Source: Muscardinus avellanarius
Lineage: Eukaryota; Chordata; Mammalia; Rodentia; Gliridae
Assembly (NCBI GenBank): GCA_963383645.1
Contig: OY726557.1
Coordinates: forward strand, 157,941,599-158,005,598
Reading direction: 5' to 3'
DNA length: 64,000 nt
Part shown: positions 43,792-57,042 of the stretch, in pieces
Layout of the letters: every line of letters begins with the position of its first letter
Numbering within the stretch: the first letter of the stretch is position 1
Made by a program: the position numbers and the translations under genes
Notes under the pieces: model-generated
Seen by the model: only the letters and a program-made list of their open reading frames with translations
The model's database searches: none
Told to the model about the DNA's origin: nothing

Positions 43792-44684
43792 CTGCAAGAA
43801 AGAACTGGTATTAAAGTGACATACGTGCTGGCGTCTTAGTAATACTGATTTGGTAATATTCCAAGCGTAAGGCTGTATCTTCAGTGCAGCTTTTCTCGAT
43901 CTCAAGTTTCACATCTACTAAATCTACTACTGACATCTGCCCGCCCAGGGCTACATTAGGATCCGGTAAATAAGAAGCTCATAAGTCTAGTCAGACCCGC
44001 TGACGTCACCTTCTAAAAGTCCCTCTGTACCAATATCAGCAAGATATCGAAACAGAATCTAAACAGAAGTTAGACCGCTTATATTTTATTTTTATACTTT
44101 TATTGGTGCATTATAGTCTCACATAATACAGTTCATAGTGATATCGACATACATGCACACAGCACTTGGCGGGCTTTCCCCCGTCTCCCTCAGACCAATT
44201 ATATGCTATTTATAACTATTATCATCATTTCCATTTAACATGATGAAGATATTAAAGTACAGAACCACTAAAGCTCTACAACCCAAACCCAAACTTCCAG
44301 ACCCTAAGCACAGTGCTCTTCCCAGAAACCCTTCTACCTGTCTCCACTTCCCCCTTATCTACAAAATTATCTATATAAAGAAATAATGGATTTGTACCTA
44401 AGTATATGCAAATATACCACAGAAAGCCTTGTTATAGGCAGGAAGTAAAAGGCATGGCATTAAAACTGTTTTTGTATTTCACTAAATTGAAAACAGTAAC
44501 TGGAGGAGCCTTTAACCTCTGGCTGGCACTTAAAAATCTGTAACAAATGGCTATTAGTGTTAAGAGTCTAATATAATCATATTCTAGAAGTGGCTATCAA
44601 TTAATCCCATTTTGTTACTGTGCAACACAAATGCAGGATGCAGGGTAAAGACTGGGCTGCAAACTTGGAAGCATGAGGGGCTGC

Positions 44685-44760
44685 TGCGGAGGCCGGATCC
44701 GGAGGCAAAGCCGATGGGGCGAAAGCACCCGCGCCCCTCGCTGGCACCATGCGTCCAGGA
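44685..44760. other. Short CpG-dense patch in an intron
   Basis: About nine CpG dinucleotides within roughly 75 bp (ctgcggaggccggatccgga, then gccgatggggcgaaagcacc, then cgcgcccctcgc), far above the surrounding intron. It is too short for a CpG island and carries no recognisable exon. Confidence 0.6.
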
Positions 44761-46709
44761 CCATGTTTGTACTCTGCACGGGACAGCAATTTCACTGGGG
44801 GCCAGGAACCCTCTTTTCTGAACCCCAGTTGCCAGATTAGAAAACTCCTGCAGAGACACCTGCAAATAACACATGTCCTAACTGATATTGATTGTCTGCT
44901 TACAACATAAGAAGATAACTCCCAGCCTCTAGAGCCCACAGTCTAAACAGCCAATGCCTGGAGAAAAAGGGATGCATTCTACAGGGGTGAGAAGGGGTTT
45001 CTTTAGAAAAGATTTCAGATAAAATTAAAACTCTTCAAGACAAACAGGAATTTGCCAGACAGAAAAGGAAAGTCAAAGGGATTTGGCATTTTAGGCAGAA
45101 GATTGGACATGAGCCGAAGCATATCACTACGAAAGTAAGTGTATGGCTTTGACATGACAGGTCGTCCAGGGATGACAGCAAGGTGGAAGAGGCTGAGCCG
45201 GGGCCAGGGGAAGGACTCGAAGTTGCAGGCAAGAGAGGATTATAGAGGTGGGGAAAACTTGGGAGGGATGAGTAATAAGAGTAGCATATTATCAGAGCTG
45301 TATTGAGATAAATCTAAAGGATGGAGCTGGATTGAGGAAAGAGACCAGGTAAGACTCTAATGTAAATCGCAAATGACAGATGATAAGGACATGAGTTAGG
45401 ACAACTAAAAGGAAAAATCCCAAGGACACTAAAGAGTAGAATCAATGGGTCTCGGTGGCTTGGTTTATCTAGGAAGGAAGAGAGAGATCAAAGACAACAC
45501 AGATATTGCTTAAAGATGGGAGTAGACTTAGCCAAAATAAGTGAAAAGAGAAACAGTTTACCAGAGAAAGAAAACCAATTTGGCTTTAGATATTTTATAT
45601 TTGAGGACTCCTCAGAATATCAAAGATTTCCAGTTGGTAGGTGGAGATACAGTCTGAAAGAAGAACAGCCATGGTGTCACCAACAAACAGATGGTGGATG
45701 GTCATAGAGTAGAGCTATTTAGGAAATTAACAGATTAGGGGGACAAGAATGAGCAGCAGTCACCCTGGTGGATGGCTGAGGTAGAAGAACTAGGGAGATG
45801 TACTAGTGCAGGGAAGCCAAAATCTTTTTTTAAAAAGGATACAAAGTCATGGCCAGTGCCCCCAGAGGTTACAGCAGATCCATGACTGTCTGTGAAGAGG
45901 CCAAAGATGAGGCTGAGGAACCCTGGGGCTTCCGCTTAGGGGCAGCCAATGGGGGCGGAGATGAGACACTAAGGCCCGTTTGGTACCATGTTATTTTCCT
46001 TAAGGCCTCCTTATTGGAGAATTGGCTCTTCCACTACCCCCTCACTGCCACAAGGACTTTGTTTCTTCCAGAGAGGTCATGAATTGTTGATAATGTAGTA
46101 GGGCACAGAGAATAGCATGTCCTGAATCCTCTTCAGAGTGCTACCACAAAGGATGTTCCTTCCTTTTAATTTTGTTTTCAAGAGTCGGCTCCAAAACATT
46201 TCACCATGTCTATGATAATTTTGTCCATAGAAGGGACCTTGGTCCTTGGACAGCTGAGCATACGCAGGGATAGTCCCCCTCAAGACCACAGAGCATCTCC
46301 TAGTCATTCAGAGAGCTGAAGGTGACAAAGCTCCCACACCCACCATGACAGAGCCGCTCATTCTGCAGCCCAGGATGACCGGGATTTGATTGCATAGTAT
46401 CTTTATCTGTCTTACTTGCCTCACCAGAATTCTGATGTGCACACATATTTTGTGTCTCTAATTTGACTATAAACTCCTCAAGAGCAGAAAGAGCCCTCAC
46501 TATGATACAAATGCATCTCGCCCATGATCAAAATACTGTGTTGATTAGTACATTTTTAACAAACTTGGGATCTGATAAACTATATCTGACCATGAATTCT
46601 TTCATTTCACTGAAAACTTCTCTTTACCCAGTGTAGAAAGAAACTTCAGGATCCTTCCATGCCATAGTTTATCATCTCAAAAGCTGAAACAATCAAGAAT
46701 TGGCACTTG

Positions 46710-47203
46710 AGATGAATGGATTACAAAACTGTGGGATATGTACATGGTGGAATTTGACTCAGCCATTAAAAAAAGCACAATTGCAGCATTTACAGGGAAA
46801 TAAATAGATCTTGAGGACATTATGCTAAGCGAGATTAGTCAGTCACAAAAAGTAAGGGATTGGATGCTTTCTCTAATACGTGAAAGCTAAGGTGAAAGGG
46901 GTCATAGGAGGAACTCCAGGTGAAAAAGGAGATCCTATAGAGGAGCAAACAAGGCAGCCTAACTGTGGGGATGGGGGGGGAGAAGGAAACTCTTTAAAGC
47001 ACAGGATGTACTTATTCATATCGTAGTCAAGCACTAAGCCAAGCATGAGAGGGAGGGATGGGGAGGGAGTGGGGTGGGGACTGGGTGGGGGCTGGCTGGA
47101 TGATGTGTGCATTTAAGTCTACACAATTTTTTTTTTGCTTCATCATGAAGTATAAATACAATGCACCAATAAAATTTTTAAAAATGAAACTAAAAAAAAA
47201 AAA
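46710..47203 (+). mobile_element. 5'-truncated L1 3' end
   Basis: Sense L1 tail: 'aactgtgggatatgtacatg', 'gagattagtcagtcacaaaa', a G-rich tract 'gggagggatggggagggagt' and 'caatgcaccaataaaatttt' plus A-tail. Likely duplication aattggcacttg (46698-46709) and aattggaacttg (47204-47215). Confidence 0.88.
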
Positions 47204-47485
47204 AATTGGAACTTGGCTATGTGCTTTGGGTGCCCAGGGAGAAAGGGAAAGGTCTAGTCAGGATGGAGCATTTCCTGTGAGAAGTGATGGCTATAGCAGT
47301 GGACAAAGATTAGTCTCTTTCCGCGTGTCTACAGAGGGCAGGGCTATGACTAAAAATGGGAAGTTAAAGAAATGTAGACTGTAATTCAACTGAGGAAGTG
47401 TGTGTCCTAATTATTTTTTTCCTGAAGGGTAGGTAGTAATACCCACTAGTGAGGTCTTCTACTATCAATGAAAAAATAAATAGCC

Positions 47486-47609
47486 TAGCCTGGTGCAGTG
47501 GTGCATGCCTATAATCCCAGTACTTGGGAGGCTGAAACAAGAGGATCATAGGTTTGAGGCCAGCCTCAGCAACTTAAGAGATCCTTAGCAATTTAGCAAG
47601 ACCTGTTTC

Positions 47610-47657
<48 letters not shown>

Positions 47658-47728
47658 AGTAGGGTTATAGCCCAGAAGTAGAGTACTCCTGGGTTCAATT
47701 TCCAGTAGCACACATGCAAGAAAATGAC
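47486..47728 (+). mobile_element. B1-dID type SINE with AAAT run
   Basis: Sense copy with an internal (AAAT)n run (about 47611-47656) between the two halves. Duplication aaaataaatagcc at 47473-47485 and 47729-47741. Confidence 0.9.
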
Positions 47729-47955
47729 AAAATAAATAGCCTCCCTTCATAGATATGAAGCACAAGATGGGAAGTCTGACAAGACTCATTTAACACTCTT
47801 AAATCTAAAGCTCTTTTATTGCTGATTGTACACTCCTTTAGGGCAGACACGCCTTCTTCTTCAGACCTTCCACATCCAGAACACTTTAATCTCCCAACAC
47901 TGTCAACGATGAAGGGAAGGCTGGACACCTGGTTATTATTTAAAACCATCAGGGC

Positions 47956-48170
47956 TTAGCCGGGCGTGGTGGCGCACGCTTGTAATCCCCGCGCTTGGGA
48001 GGCGGAGACAGGAGGATCGCGCAGGTTCGAAGCCAGCCGCGCTGGCGTAAGAGACCCTGTTTCAAAAATATAAAATAGGTCTGGGAGTGTAGCCCGGAGG
48101 TAGAAGGGCTTCCAGGAACCCCAGTACCACCAAAAAAAAAAATAAAATAAAATAAAAAAATAAAATAAAA
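47956..48170 (+). mobile_element. Young B1-dID type SINE
   Basis: Sense copy with nearly all CpGs kept (ttagccgggcgtggtggcgc, ggatcgcgcaggttcgaagc) and a perfect 15-bp duplication taaaaccatcagggc at 47941-47955 and 48171-48185. The tail is A-rich with AAAAT units. Confidence 0.95.
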
Positions 48171-50591
48171 TAAAACCATCAGGGCCACGTGGGCTCTGGA
48201 TTCGGTGTGCAGAGGGAGAGTCAGGTTTGCCTGCCCTCCTCCAGCCAGGTACAGGGAGCGTTAGGCTGCGCCTTGGACAGGCACTTGGTGTCCTACAGGA
48301 GAAAGCCCTGCACAGCTTCTGCTGGCATTGCTATCATAAAAGCAGTGAGCAGAGAGGGCTCTCAGAAAACCTCTGTCCCAAGTGCCAGGCACAGGCTTTC
48401 CCAAGCACTGCTCAGGGCTGCACAGGACCAAAGAAAAGCTGCTTGTCCATGCCACAGACCGCCGCATCAAAGCCACCACCATCTCACTTACGAAAGGAGA
48501 GTGTCTTTACTAATGCAAGCCTGGGGTAACTGAAACGCTCTGCCCTTCCCCTCCCAGTGTCCTTCTACCCTGATGGCTTCTGAGGTCAACCACTCAACAG
48601 TACACAGTCTGGTCCTGCTGGAAACTCTGTCCCTTTAATTAAGGTTTAGGGAAACAAGGAGGAAAAAGAAGCAAAATGAGTAACCAAAAGAAAATACTAA
48701 CACAACAGCTCTTTCTGAGGGTCCCTCAACCATCATTCCAACATTAGCAGTGATAACCACCACCTTGTGCCTGTTTGGAAACAGGGCCTTCGTACGAGGC
48801 TGGGCTTTGGCAGTCTCTGAATTTAGTCATTCTTTTCTGCTGTGTTCCTGGCATGAGATGCATAAGCTAAGCTCTGCAATTAAAGATTCATCTATTTTGG
48901 TTCTGCCCTTAAAATGAATCTGAGAGCCAAAGCACTCTCAATGCTGCTCCCAGATGGGACGATACTTGTAGGCATGGTGTGGTACCTACAACATGAAACT
49001 GTGGGACCACCCAAAGCAGGGGTACACACACACACACACCCCTTAAAAAACCAGTGGTATTTCTGCACCATCCATGTAACTCTTCAACAGTATTCACGTG
49101 AGGAGACCCAGCATTAAATCCTGCCCTCAGGTAGGAAGCAATGCTCCTGGACACGTCTGCCACGAAGCTTCATTGGGGAGAAGAAGGAAATATTTGTTTC
49201 CCTGAAATGCTGACTTGGCCCTTCCCAATTTTTAGGCAATGCCAAGAAGCTGGCCCAGGAGGTATTAGAGGCAAGCTGGGGCCTGAGTGGCCACTTACTG
49301 GCTGACGAAGGAGACTGCAGGCCAGTGCCCCAACCTATAAGGGTTCAAGCAGGGGTGGGAATGAGGTTGCAACCCCCAGGCAGCCCCATGTGTTTGTGGC
49401 TCTCCTTTTCCCTCCAATAAAGGCAGCTGAGCTCCCCAGCCAAGTCTGGTCTTGACTCCAGGCTCCAGCCTCTTGCAGTGGAAGCTCTACACAAACATGC
49501 CAGGGCAGATTCTGTCTGCGAACATGTGCAGTACCAAATCCACCATGCCCGGCCCTCGGGAAATCAAAGGGGTCCACAACACTGAAGCATGAGCAGCAAA
49601 TAGATTGGTTTTACCTGTGAAATCAGTACCAAATAATGAACCCTAAATTGTTCGGCCAGACCATAAATATAGGAGATATAGGGAGCCAGAGGAACAATGC
49701 TCTGAGAGTTGGGTAGGGTTGATATTCCTGCTTTCCCCCTCCCCCCCTCACCAAAGCCCCTTATTGCCAGGGACACAGCCAGGCATTTAGACTCATACGA
49801 TCACTGTTACCTCGAGTGCCACTTTGCCCCAGAAATGAAACTGGAGTTTCCTGTGGCTCTCCTGCCCTAAAATGCTTGGCTACCTTTGTCCTCCTCTCCT
49901 CTTCCATCCTCCCTGTGGCACATGAGATACTGATGTGTGAGCTACCAAGAAATCACTGTCGGCAACAGTTCACTCTTGCCGGATGTTACTCTCCTATTTA
50001 CATTGGCTCTTAGCATAAAGCTCTAAGGACAAGGGCTGCCACACAGTCTGACATCCCCATGACACCTAGGCAGGCTGGGATGACTCAGCCTCTCCCCACC
50101 TGGCGAGTGGCAAGCACGGAACCACACAATAAATGTACTCTTGACCCTCCTGTGATGCCGTTTCTTTCAGGATCAACTTGCAAGGCTCCTGAGATTCCTA
50201 GATTTAAAGGAAAATCGATCTCTTCTGACTCATCCCACCATGTACTCTGTGTTCTCCCTTCCAGAGCTATCCACTGGGGAAATCCTGCTTAGTTTCTAAG
50301 TTCAAGGTCAAGGGCCATGTCCATTGTACCTACTGCGACCCTGCACACTTTCCTAGAGGAGGGAGCTTTCCTCCCTCACCCTCTCCCCTTTGGACTGTAA
50401 GCTCCTCCGAGGCAGGCACTGGGTCAAATTTATGTTGGTTTTCCTAAAGTCTTGCATAGTACCTGGTACACTAGGGACACTGTTAAACACTGGTAAGTGA
50501 GTCATCGATTTAACATTCCATGAGCAGGCCAAGAATCCTGCTCTGCAGAGAAGTTGCTCTGTGCGTCTTCTTGCTGCGGGAAGTCACATAC

Positions 50592-50883
50592 CTTGTGGAG
50601 CTTGTCAGCATTGTCGTAGTAACCCTGCAGCTCCTGGTGAAGCACCCGGTTCTCCTCGGTCAGTATCTCCACCATTTGCTGGGCCCTCTCCACAATGGCA
50701 AAGGCATCTGGACCAAGCTGCTGGCTGGGGGAGGCGGCGGGCGGGGGCTGCGGAGCCGCCAGGGTCATGGGAAGCGGAAGTGGCAAGGAGACAGAGTGCA
50801 GTGGCCCGCCCACGGAGGACGTCTGAGAGGACATGGGACTGTGCTGCTGCACGGTGGATGGGAACGGAAGTTGGCATGGGCGG
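50592..50883 (-). CDS. AMOTL1: AMOTL1 internal exon: proline-rich linker and start of coiled coil
   Basis: Angiomotin-like 1 is a junctional scaffold that binds YAP/TAZ, tight-junction proteins and actin. This 292-nt exon supplies the last base of a split codon and then 97 codons. The first half is Ser/Pro/Gln-rich (LPLPLP and [11 protein letters not shown] runs). The second half begins the coiled coil with [20 protein letters not shown], a hallmark of the motin family, and ends in DNADKLHK. The acceptor is ttcccttgcag and the donor gtatgt; the exon ends in phase 0 and joins the FEKEL exon at 43791. AMOT and AMOTL2 differ clearly here as I remember them. The preceding exon must end with two bases of a codon and is not in the window, so the N-terminal PPxY exons lie beyond 64000. 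Confidence 0.95.
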
Positions 50884-51029
50884 CTGCAAGGGAAGAAAAG
50901 ACCAGCAATCAGACCCTGGGGGAAGTGGTGGGAGCAGGAAGGAAGTCCCAGGATAGATGCATTGTCGCTGACTTCCAGGTCAGAGGTCAACGTGGACATG
51001 GACTTCCTAGTCCCAGGCTGAGCAACAGG

Positions 51030-51720
51030 CTCCCTCACTCCTTCCACAGGTATTTGCTCTGCTCTTTCTCAGTCAGCACCGTGTTGGCTACTGGGGACAC
51101 AGCAAACAAGACAGACTAGGTCCCTGCTCTCAGTTGTAGGAGAGTGAGCCATCAAGCAATAGAACAAGGCCCAGTACCAAAAATCAAGACGTACTCTTTC
51201 AAGAAAGGAATGACTGCATAGTTACTTCAGACTGAGAGGTCAGGAAAGGAGCCCGTGAGGGGTGGAGAGGTGGAGGTCAGAGCTGGGAATGTGGCTCTTG
51301 CCTGGCATGCTCAGGGCACTGCAACCAATCCAGCACCTTATGTACATACACAAAAAACATTAGAGTCAGAGCTGGAGCTAAGGCCTGAATGATAAATAAG
51401 AATGAAGGTGTGGTTTGGGTGGGAGGTAAAGAAGTGTCCAAGTAGGGGAATCAGCTAAGGTACAGAGCTCATGGCAGGAATTAACATGGTAAGAAGCAAA
51501 TGGAAGAAAGCAAGCTGGTACAGAGCACAGCCAGCAAAGAGCAATGTCAAAAATGGCCAGAGAGACAGCAGGGCCTCGGTGAGCCAAGGGAGACGTCCCC
51601 TAAGAGTGCTCACAAAGGCCACAGGGTCTGCCTGTGCCAGGAGTGGTGCACAGAGAAGTGTGCAGCAGCAAGGATGGATGCACAGAGCCAATTGAGGCAG
51701 CCTCTGGGTGGCCTACGTGT
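51030..51720 (+). repeat. L2 3' part
   Basis: 'actggggacacagcaaacaa ... gtccctgctctcagttgtag ... aggtcaggaaaggagcccgt ... ggaagaaagcaagctggtac' follows the L2 order over several hundred bases, interrupted by diverged stretches. Confidence 0.65.
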
Positions 51721-51809
51721 GAAAGAAGAGGGCTCACAGGGCCAAAGTAAGAAAAGAAACCATGGGGCACTCCAGATTTGTTTTGCATACATCAAAGATC
51801 GGGAGAAAG

Positions 51810-52008
51810 CTGGGCATGGTGGTGCACGCTTGGAATTCCCCGTACTTGGGAGGCGGAGACAGGACATTGCGCAGGTTTGAAGCCAGCCGTGCTGGCTTAA
51901 GAGACCCTGTTTCCAAATTTTTAAAAAAGTATAAAAAAATTGGTCTGGGAGTGTATCATGGAGGTAGAAGGGCTTCCAGGAACCCCAATACCACCAAAAA
52001 AAAAAAAA
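51810..52008 (+). mobile_element. B1-dID type SINE
   Basis: Sense copy with a small deletion in the B1 half; flanks aaagatcgggagaaag (51794-51809) and aaaatcggaagaaag (near 52009) are a worn duplication. Confidence 0.9.
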
Positions 52009-52567
52009 AAAATCGGAAGAAAGAAAATGAGGAAAATAAAAAATTACTCCTAGATTTGGGGCTCTGTGCAAATGGATAGGCGTACCAGTTAATGAAATGA
52101 GAAAGTTGAGCAGAGGAGCTGGTTCCTGGTTTGTTTTGCTTTGAGGTTTGGAGATCAAGTCCAATTTTAGCCGTGATAGCTCAAATTCCAGGTAATGGCA
52201 CTTACATTTGAAACCAGGAATGTTCATATGCTGTCTCTACCTGCTCACGAATCCCTCTGCTCTATTCTGTTTGCCTGTATCAGAAGAATTATTGCAATTT
52301 CTTTCAACTAAGCCATGAGTTCCCAACAACTTTTATAGGTTCAGGTATAAATAGCAAACATAGTCTTGATGTCTGGTTCTCCAACCACAGATGCATCCCT
52401 TCTACAGAGATAGGAAAATTGATTTTCTCGTTGACTTCTGCCTCTAGGTCTCCATCTGGAAACTGGAGGTGAGGTGTAAGAATTAGCAGCAATACAAACA
52501 CCCCTAGTACCATGTGTCAAAGAGCAGAGTCCTCTGGAGGTCCAGCTGTTTCCAATCAGTGACAGTT

Positions 52568-52625
52568 ACGTATTTTACCCTCTTTAACTTGTAGTCACGT
52601 ATTTTACCCTCTTTAACTTGTAGTC
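52568..52625 (+). repeat. Perfect 29-bp tandem duplication
   Basis: The unit acgtattttaccctctttaa plus nine more bases occurs at 52568-52596 and again at 52597-52625 without mismatch. Confidence 0.97.
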
Positions 52626-54474
52626 ATCCATAGCCAAAGCTCCCAGCACTACTTTGTTTTTCTCACCTGGCCCTATATTTTCTTTTTATTTGTTAGAATG
52701 TTTCTGGCCCTAACTGGCCTCCATTTCTCTTTTGTAAACATTTCTCACAGCCAGGATTCCTCTGAATGTCAGCAGTTAGCAACTAAATGTCAGACTCTAG
52801 GAGAATTGACAAGGGTCATGTTGGCCTTCACTGGGTGGATATGCAGACCTTCATTTTGCCTTCAGCCTGGGAGCCCCTTCCATTTCATTCTACAGTAACT
52901 GACACCTAAGTTGCCCGGGCAAGCAGAAATGTCACAGAACTCAAGAAATTCTTTATTTCATAAGTGAGCTTCACCTTTTGTGTGAGCTTCACCTTCTCAG
53001 ATTTCAGACAGAAACGTTGGTCAGTGTTGAGAAGCAACCCATCTCTCCTTGTTCGCTACACACCCTGTACATAACTACTCAGCCTCCTCTTTAGCCTACA
53101 TTTTGTACTTAGTTGAATCGGTGCCATGTCTACATGGAAGTGTGTGACCATACGTGTCATTCTGTGTGTTCTTGGAGGTTCAACTTCATCACAAGAGTGA
53201 AAGTCCGCTGGGTCGTACCTTAACACTGCCAACTTCCATACAAGGTTGCAAGACATCCCACCAACATGTACCCAAAACTGCACAGACCTGTTTCTGGGTA
53301 AGTCCTTTCTGTTAAATAGGCTTTCTGTTAAATAGGCTAAACCCTACAGTGTGTTTTCCATAAAAAGTTATCTTCCCAAGAGCCCAAACAACACAATTTA
53401 TACCACAGCCTTTGAGTGAAAGGCAGGTGCCCCTTCCCACTTCCTGATCCTTCCCTTTACACTGTACACAAACTGGGGAAGACACAGCTGGTCTTGGAAG
53501 CAGAGAGGGATGGGTCTGCTCTCAGAAGAATCAGGGCTCCACCTAACCAGGGAAATTAAAGGCAGGGCTTCAACCTCCAACATTTATTTAACTATGGGGT
53601 TTGGATGTCACTTGTAATCAATGGCAGGCCATCTTCTCAGACCTCTTTTGCTGTTATGTAACAAGGAAAACCGAGAGGAGAGGCAGAAATGAGATGGCAG
53701 GGTCTTCCGGATGCTGGCCCAAGCTGGTGGTGATGGTAGGAGAATGCAAAAAATGTGTATGTGCCAAGTTAATAAGATGGGAGAACAGGGCTTCCAGAAC
53801 TTTTATCATGGAGAGGGTACCAATCTATCACATGACTCAGCTTATGCACCCAACCTAACAACCCCCACCCCCCCATCCTGGGTGGTATGTCAATGGGAGA
53901 GCACAGAGCGCTCCCTGGCTCCCCAATTCAGCCAGACCACGTTGGTGGGCTCCAAGAGCTGTGCAAGGCAGGTCTGGGCTTAGTGTAAATGAGAGAAAAG
54001 AATAGAGAGAACAGGAAAATTTCACCCCAAGTCATACCAGTGCTATGAAACAGCCTGTTCATGGCTTGCAGAGATAATGCTATTGATGGGACAACATTAG
54101 GGAAAATATTTCCTAGTAATGGTGATAAAAAGAAAAGGAAGAAGGGGGTGAGAGGCGAAATTTACTATGAAATATGTATGACCATACTTTTATGCTGTAA
54201 TTATGTATTTGTGAGACTATTTCCCCTATCCAATTGTGAAGTCAGAGAGCAAGCTTATTAGACATCCTGTGTCTCGGTTTCCTGGGACTAAATTTCACTT
54301 GTCTCATATAGCTGCCAAAGGATCTAAGGAATATGTTTAAGGTCTGGCACATAGTAAGTCCTGCACAAATCCAAGCTGCTATCCGATTCTTATCGCTATT
54401 ATCATTGCATGCCACAGCCCCTAACAACAGAGCGTAGCATGGAGCATTCATGAGAGGCCCAGTACATTTTCCTG

Positions 54475-54625
54475 TTATGGCTAACATTTGCTGAGCACCT
54501 CAGACATTCCAGTCACTGTGGTATCTACTGCTCCAGGCATCATCTCATTCCTGACCTTTATAAAACAGGTATCGCAGTTGGTTTATTTAGACAAGGAAAA
54601 CAAGGCACGGTATGTAACTAGAAAA
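54475..54625 (+). repeat. Old L2/MIR-type tail
   Basis: 'catttgctgagcacctcaga ... catcatctcattcctgacct ... gacaaggaaaacaaggcacg'. A similar worn tail lies at about 54975-55150. Confidence 0.6.
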
Positions 54626-56511
54626 ATATTAAGAACAGATCAGCCAGAAAAAGTAAGAATATAAAAGAGCATGGGCATGCTGATTCCAGAGTCCCAGCAG
54701 CTCACTGCATATCCTGTGAAAACAAGGAGGGAAGGCAGCCATCCTGGGGTCCTCTGCTCCTGAGTTCCTAACACTCACCTGTGGCCAGGTCTGAGCCATT
54801 ATCAATAATATCCACAATCCATACCCTAAATTATAGCTCCAGAACTTCCTGGAGGCTCAGGCAAACTTAGGGCAAGCATGAGGGTTAGAAATATCTCTGA
54901 GTGGTTTTCTTTGACTGTAACTTAAATCCAACAATGTCATCGCTTCATAGATGAATGTCTTATCCACTGAGCACATTCAGCTAACATTTACTGAGGGTCT
55001 GTGCTATGAGTCAGGTACTACACCCCCTCATCACCTTGTTTAACCCTCCCAAGAAGGGAGGCAGGCACCTATCTACCCTCATCTTCATGAGGAAACAGCT
55101 TGAAGTCAAACAGGTCCTACACTTTCCCCAAGGGACCAAATGAGCATTGGAACATCCTAGAAAGTGACCTTTATACATATAGCACTGAACTAACAATTTA
55201 TATAAATACACCTGAGCTGGGTTGCCAGTGCATTTCCTCTTCAAGTCCACAGTTCTGTATGAGAAACAGGAATCACAGGATTTAAAGAGGGATAGCTAAA
55301 GGACTAGACAGCCTCTGAAGCTGGTCTTTCCTGTGACCATGTGGCCCAATCTGTGCACAGCCTGGATTCAGAACTCACACCCAGTTCTCTTCTCTGAACT
55401 TACAACTTCACTTGATCAGCCTCCTGCCACTGGCCTTGTGCCATCTGTTTTTAGAATTTCTATTTAAATACATGTGTGACTCCCCTAGTCATCAGGGTGC
55501 ACGTCTTCTAACGGTAGGAAATGATGACTTACTCTGAGTTTGTACCCAGTAAATTCTTGTTGACTGATTTAGTCCCCAAGCTTGAGAGCAAGTTGAACTG
55601 CATTTGCTTGATGGGTTTCGAAAAAACAGATAAATCTTCAATAATGTATCATTAAGGAAGAGATCTCTGGCATTTAGATTGTTCTGCATACTACAGATAG
55701 GCCATGAAACCATAGATACCAGTATAATAACATCTCCATGACAATGCCCTGCTGTTCAGGTTGATCACAAAATGCAGCTCAGAACAGAATCAGCAAGATT
55801 TTTCGGTTTGAGGAAACAAGGCCATTAGTGACATCTGAGATGTCTAATCAACAGGCCATTTGTCCTTTCTGTAAACAACAAACTTCATGTTTGAACTTGT
55901 GTTTTTACATTATGCCTGTAAATAAAGGTACTATGAATCACACTGTACGTCCACCATGTTATTTAATTCTCACAAACTTGGGCATTCATTGGCTCTCGTT
56001 TTATATACAGTATTATTCTATTTTATAACTATGCACATTAAGGCTCAGAGGATCCACAGGACTAAATGAAATCTCAGAGTCATATACAGCAAAAAATGAA
56101 CCCACATACTTCCACCACACCAAGTACCTGTCATGGTAACACAGATAGAACTATTCCTTAATATGGAGGGGGCGTCTCTTTCTTTAGTCCTGAGATTGAA
56201 TTCTGGCTCTACAACTTTTTCCTGGTAACCATAAACACATTTTAAACCTCTTCTTCACCTTTAAATGCTGACAATACTAGCCATCTCACAGAGAAGTGAT
56301 GAACTGATACATATAAAGCATTGCACTTAATGTCCATCTTCAGGAATCCTCTTAATAACTGTCAGTTTCTGTTATTACCACACTGTGAATAAAGGTGCCA
56401 TGAAGAAAAGCAAAAGGTATGACTCTCAGGTCTCCCCTCCTTTTCAGAAACCAGGTGGTCAACATTAGGAACCACAGTCCCTAGTCAGTCCCTAATTCTT
56501 CTTCTTTTCTC

Positions 56512-56649
56512 TTTTTCTTTTTCTTTCTTCTCTTCACCTCTTTCTCTCTTTCTTTCTTTTGTTCTTTCATTCTTTCTTTCTTTCTTTCTTGTGTGTCTGT
56601 ATGGTACTGGATCGAACCCAGCACTGCACCTGTGAGCTACACACCCAAC

Positions 56650-56717
<68 letters not shown>

Positions 56718-57042
56718 AGTACTGGGGATGGAACCCAGGGACATTCTACCTCTGAGCTACACCCCAGCCCTGGGACTTACTGAGTTGCAAAGGGCCTCAT
56801 TAAGTAGTAGCTGAGGCTGTCCGCAAACTGCAGTCCTTCTGTCTCAGCCTCCCAAATACTGGGATTACACGCGTGAGCCACCACACCCAGCTCCCATCCC
56901 TTTTTATTTCTTGTTTTTGAAACAGGGTCTTGCTAGTCGCTAAGAGTCTCATTACTTGTTGTGGCTGTCTTCAAACTTGTGATCCTCCAACCTCAGCCTC
57001 CCAAGTAATGGAATTACAGGTGTGCACCACTATGCCCAGCTT
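56512..57042 (-). mobile_element. Pyrimidine run and clustered antisense SINE copies
   Basis: A (TTTC)n-like tract (56512-56590) leads to an ID-like end (56600-56650), a (TA)n and T-run (56655-56716), a near-complete antisense copy (56717-56893), and a further B1-like half (56918-57042). Several insertion events are implied. Confidence 0.8.

Larger units (their letters stand above)
43792..50591 (-). other. AMOTL1: AMOTL1 intron, 6.8 kb
   Basis: Begins gtatgt and ends ttcttgcag. It contains a short CpG-dense patch (about 44685-44760), a truncated L1 tail (46710-47203) and two SINEs (47486-47728, 47956-48170). The stretch 45000-45800 looks like degraded old repeat but is not assigned, and 48190-50580 shows nothing recognisable. 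Confidence 0.9.

Noticed and set aside
44100..44210. Further L1 3' end copy
   Set aside because: 'ttattggtgcattatagtct' looks like an antisense L1 tail end, but the match is too short to give limits.
50520..51119. 199-codon plus-strand open frame
   Set aside because: It is the reverse strand of the AMOTL1 exon at 50592-50883 plus flanking intron.
51610..52227. 205-codon minus-strand open frame
   Set aside because: Its middle is the translated antisense of the SINE at 51810-52008, and the rest is unsupported.
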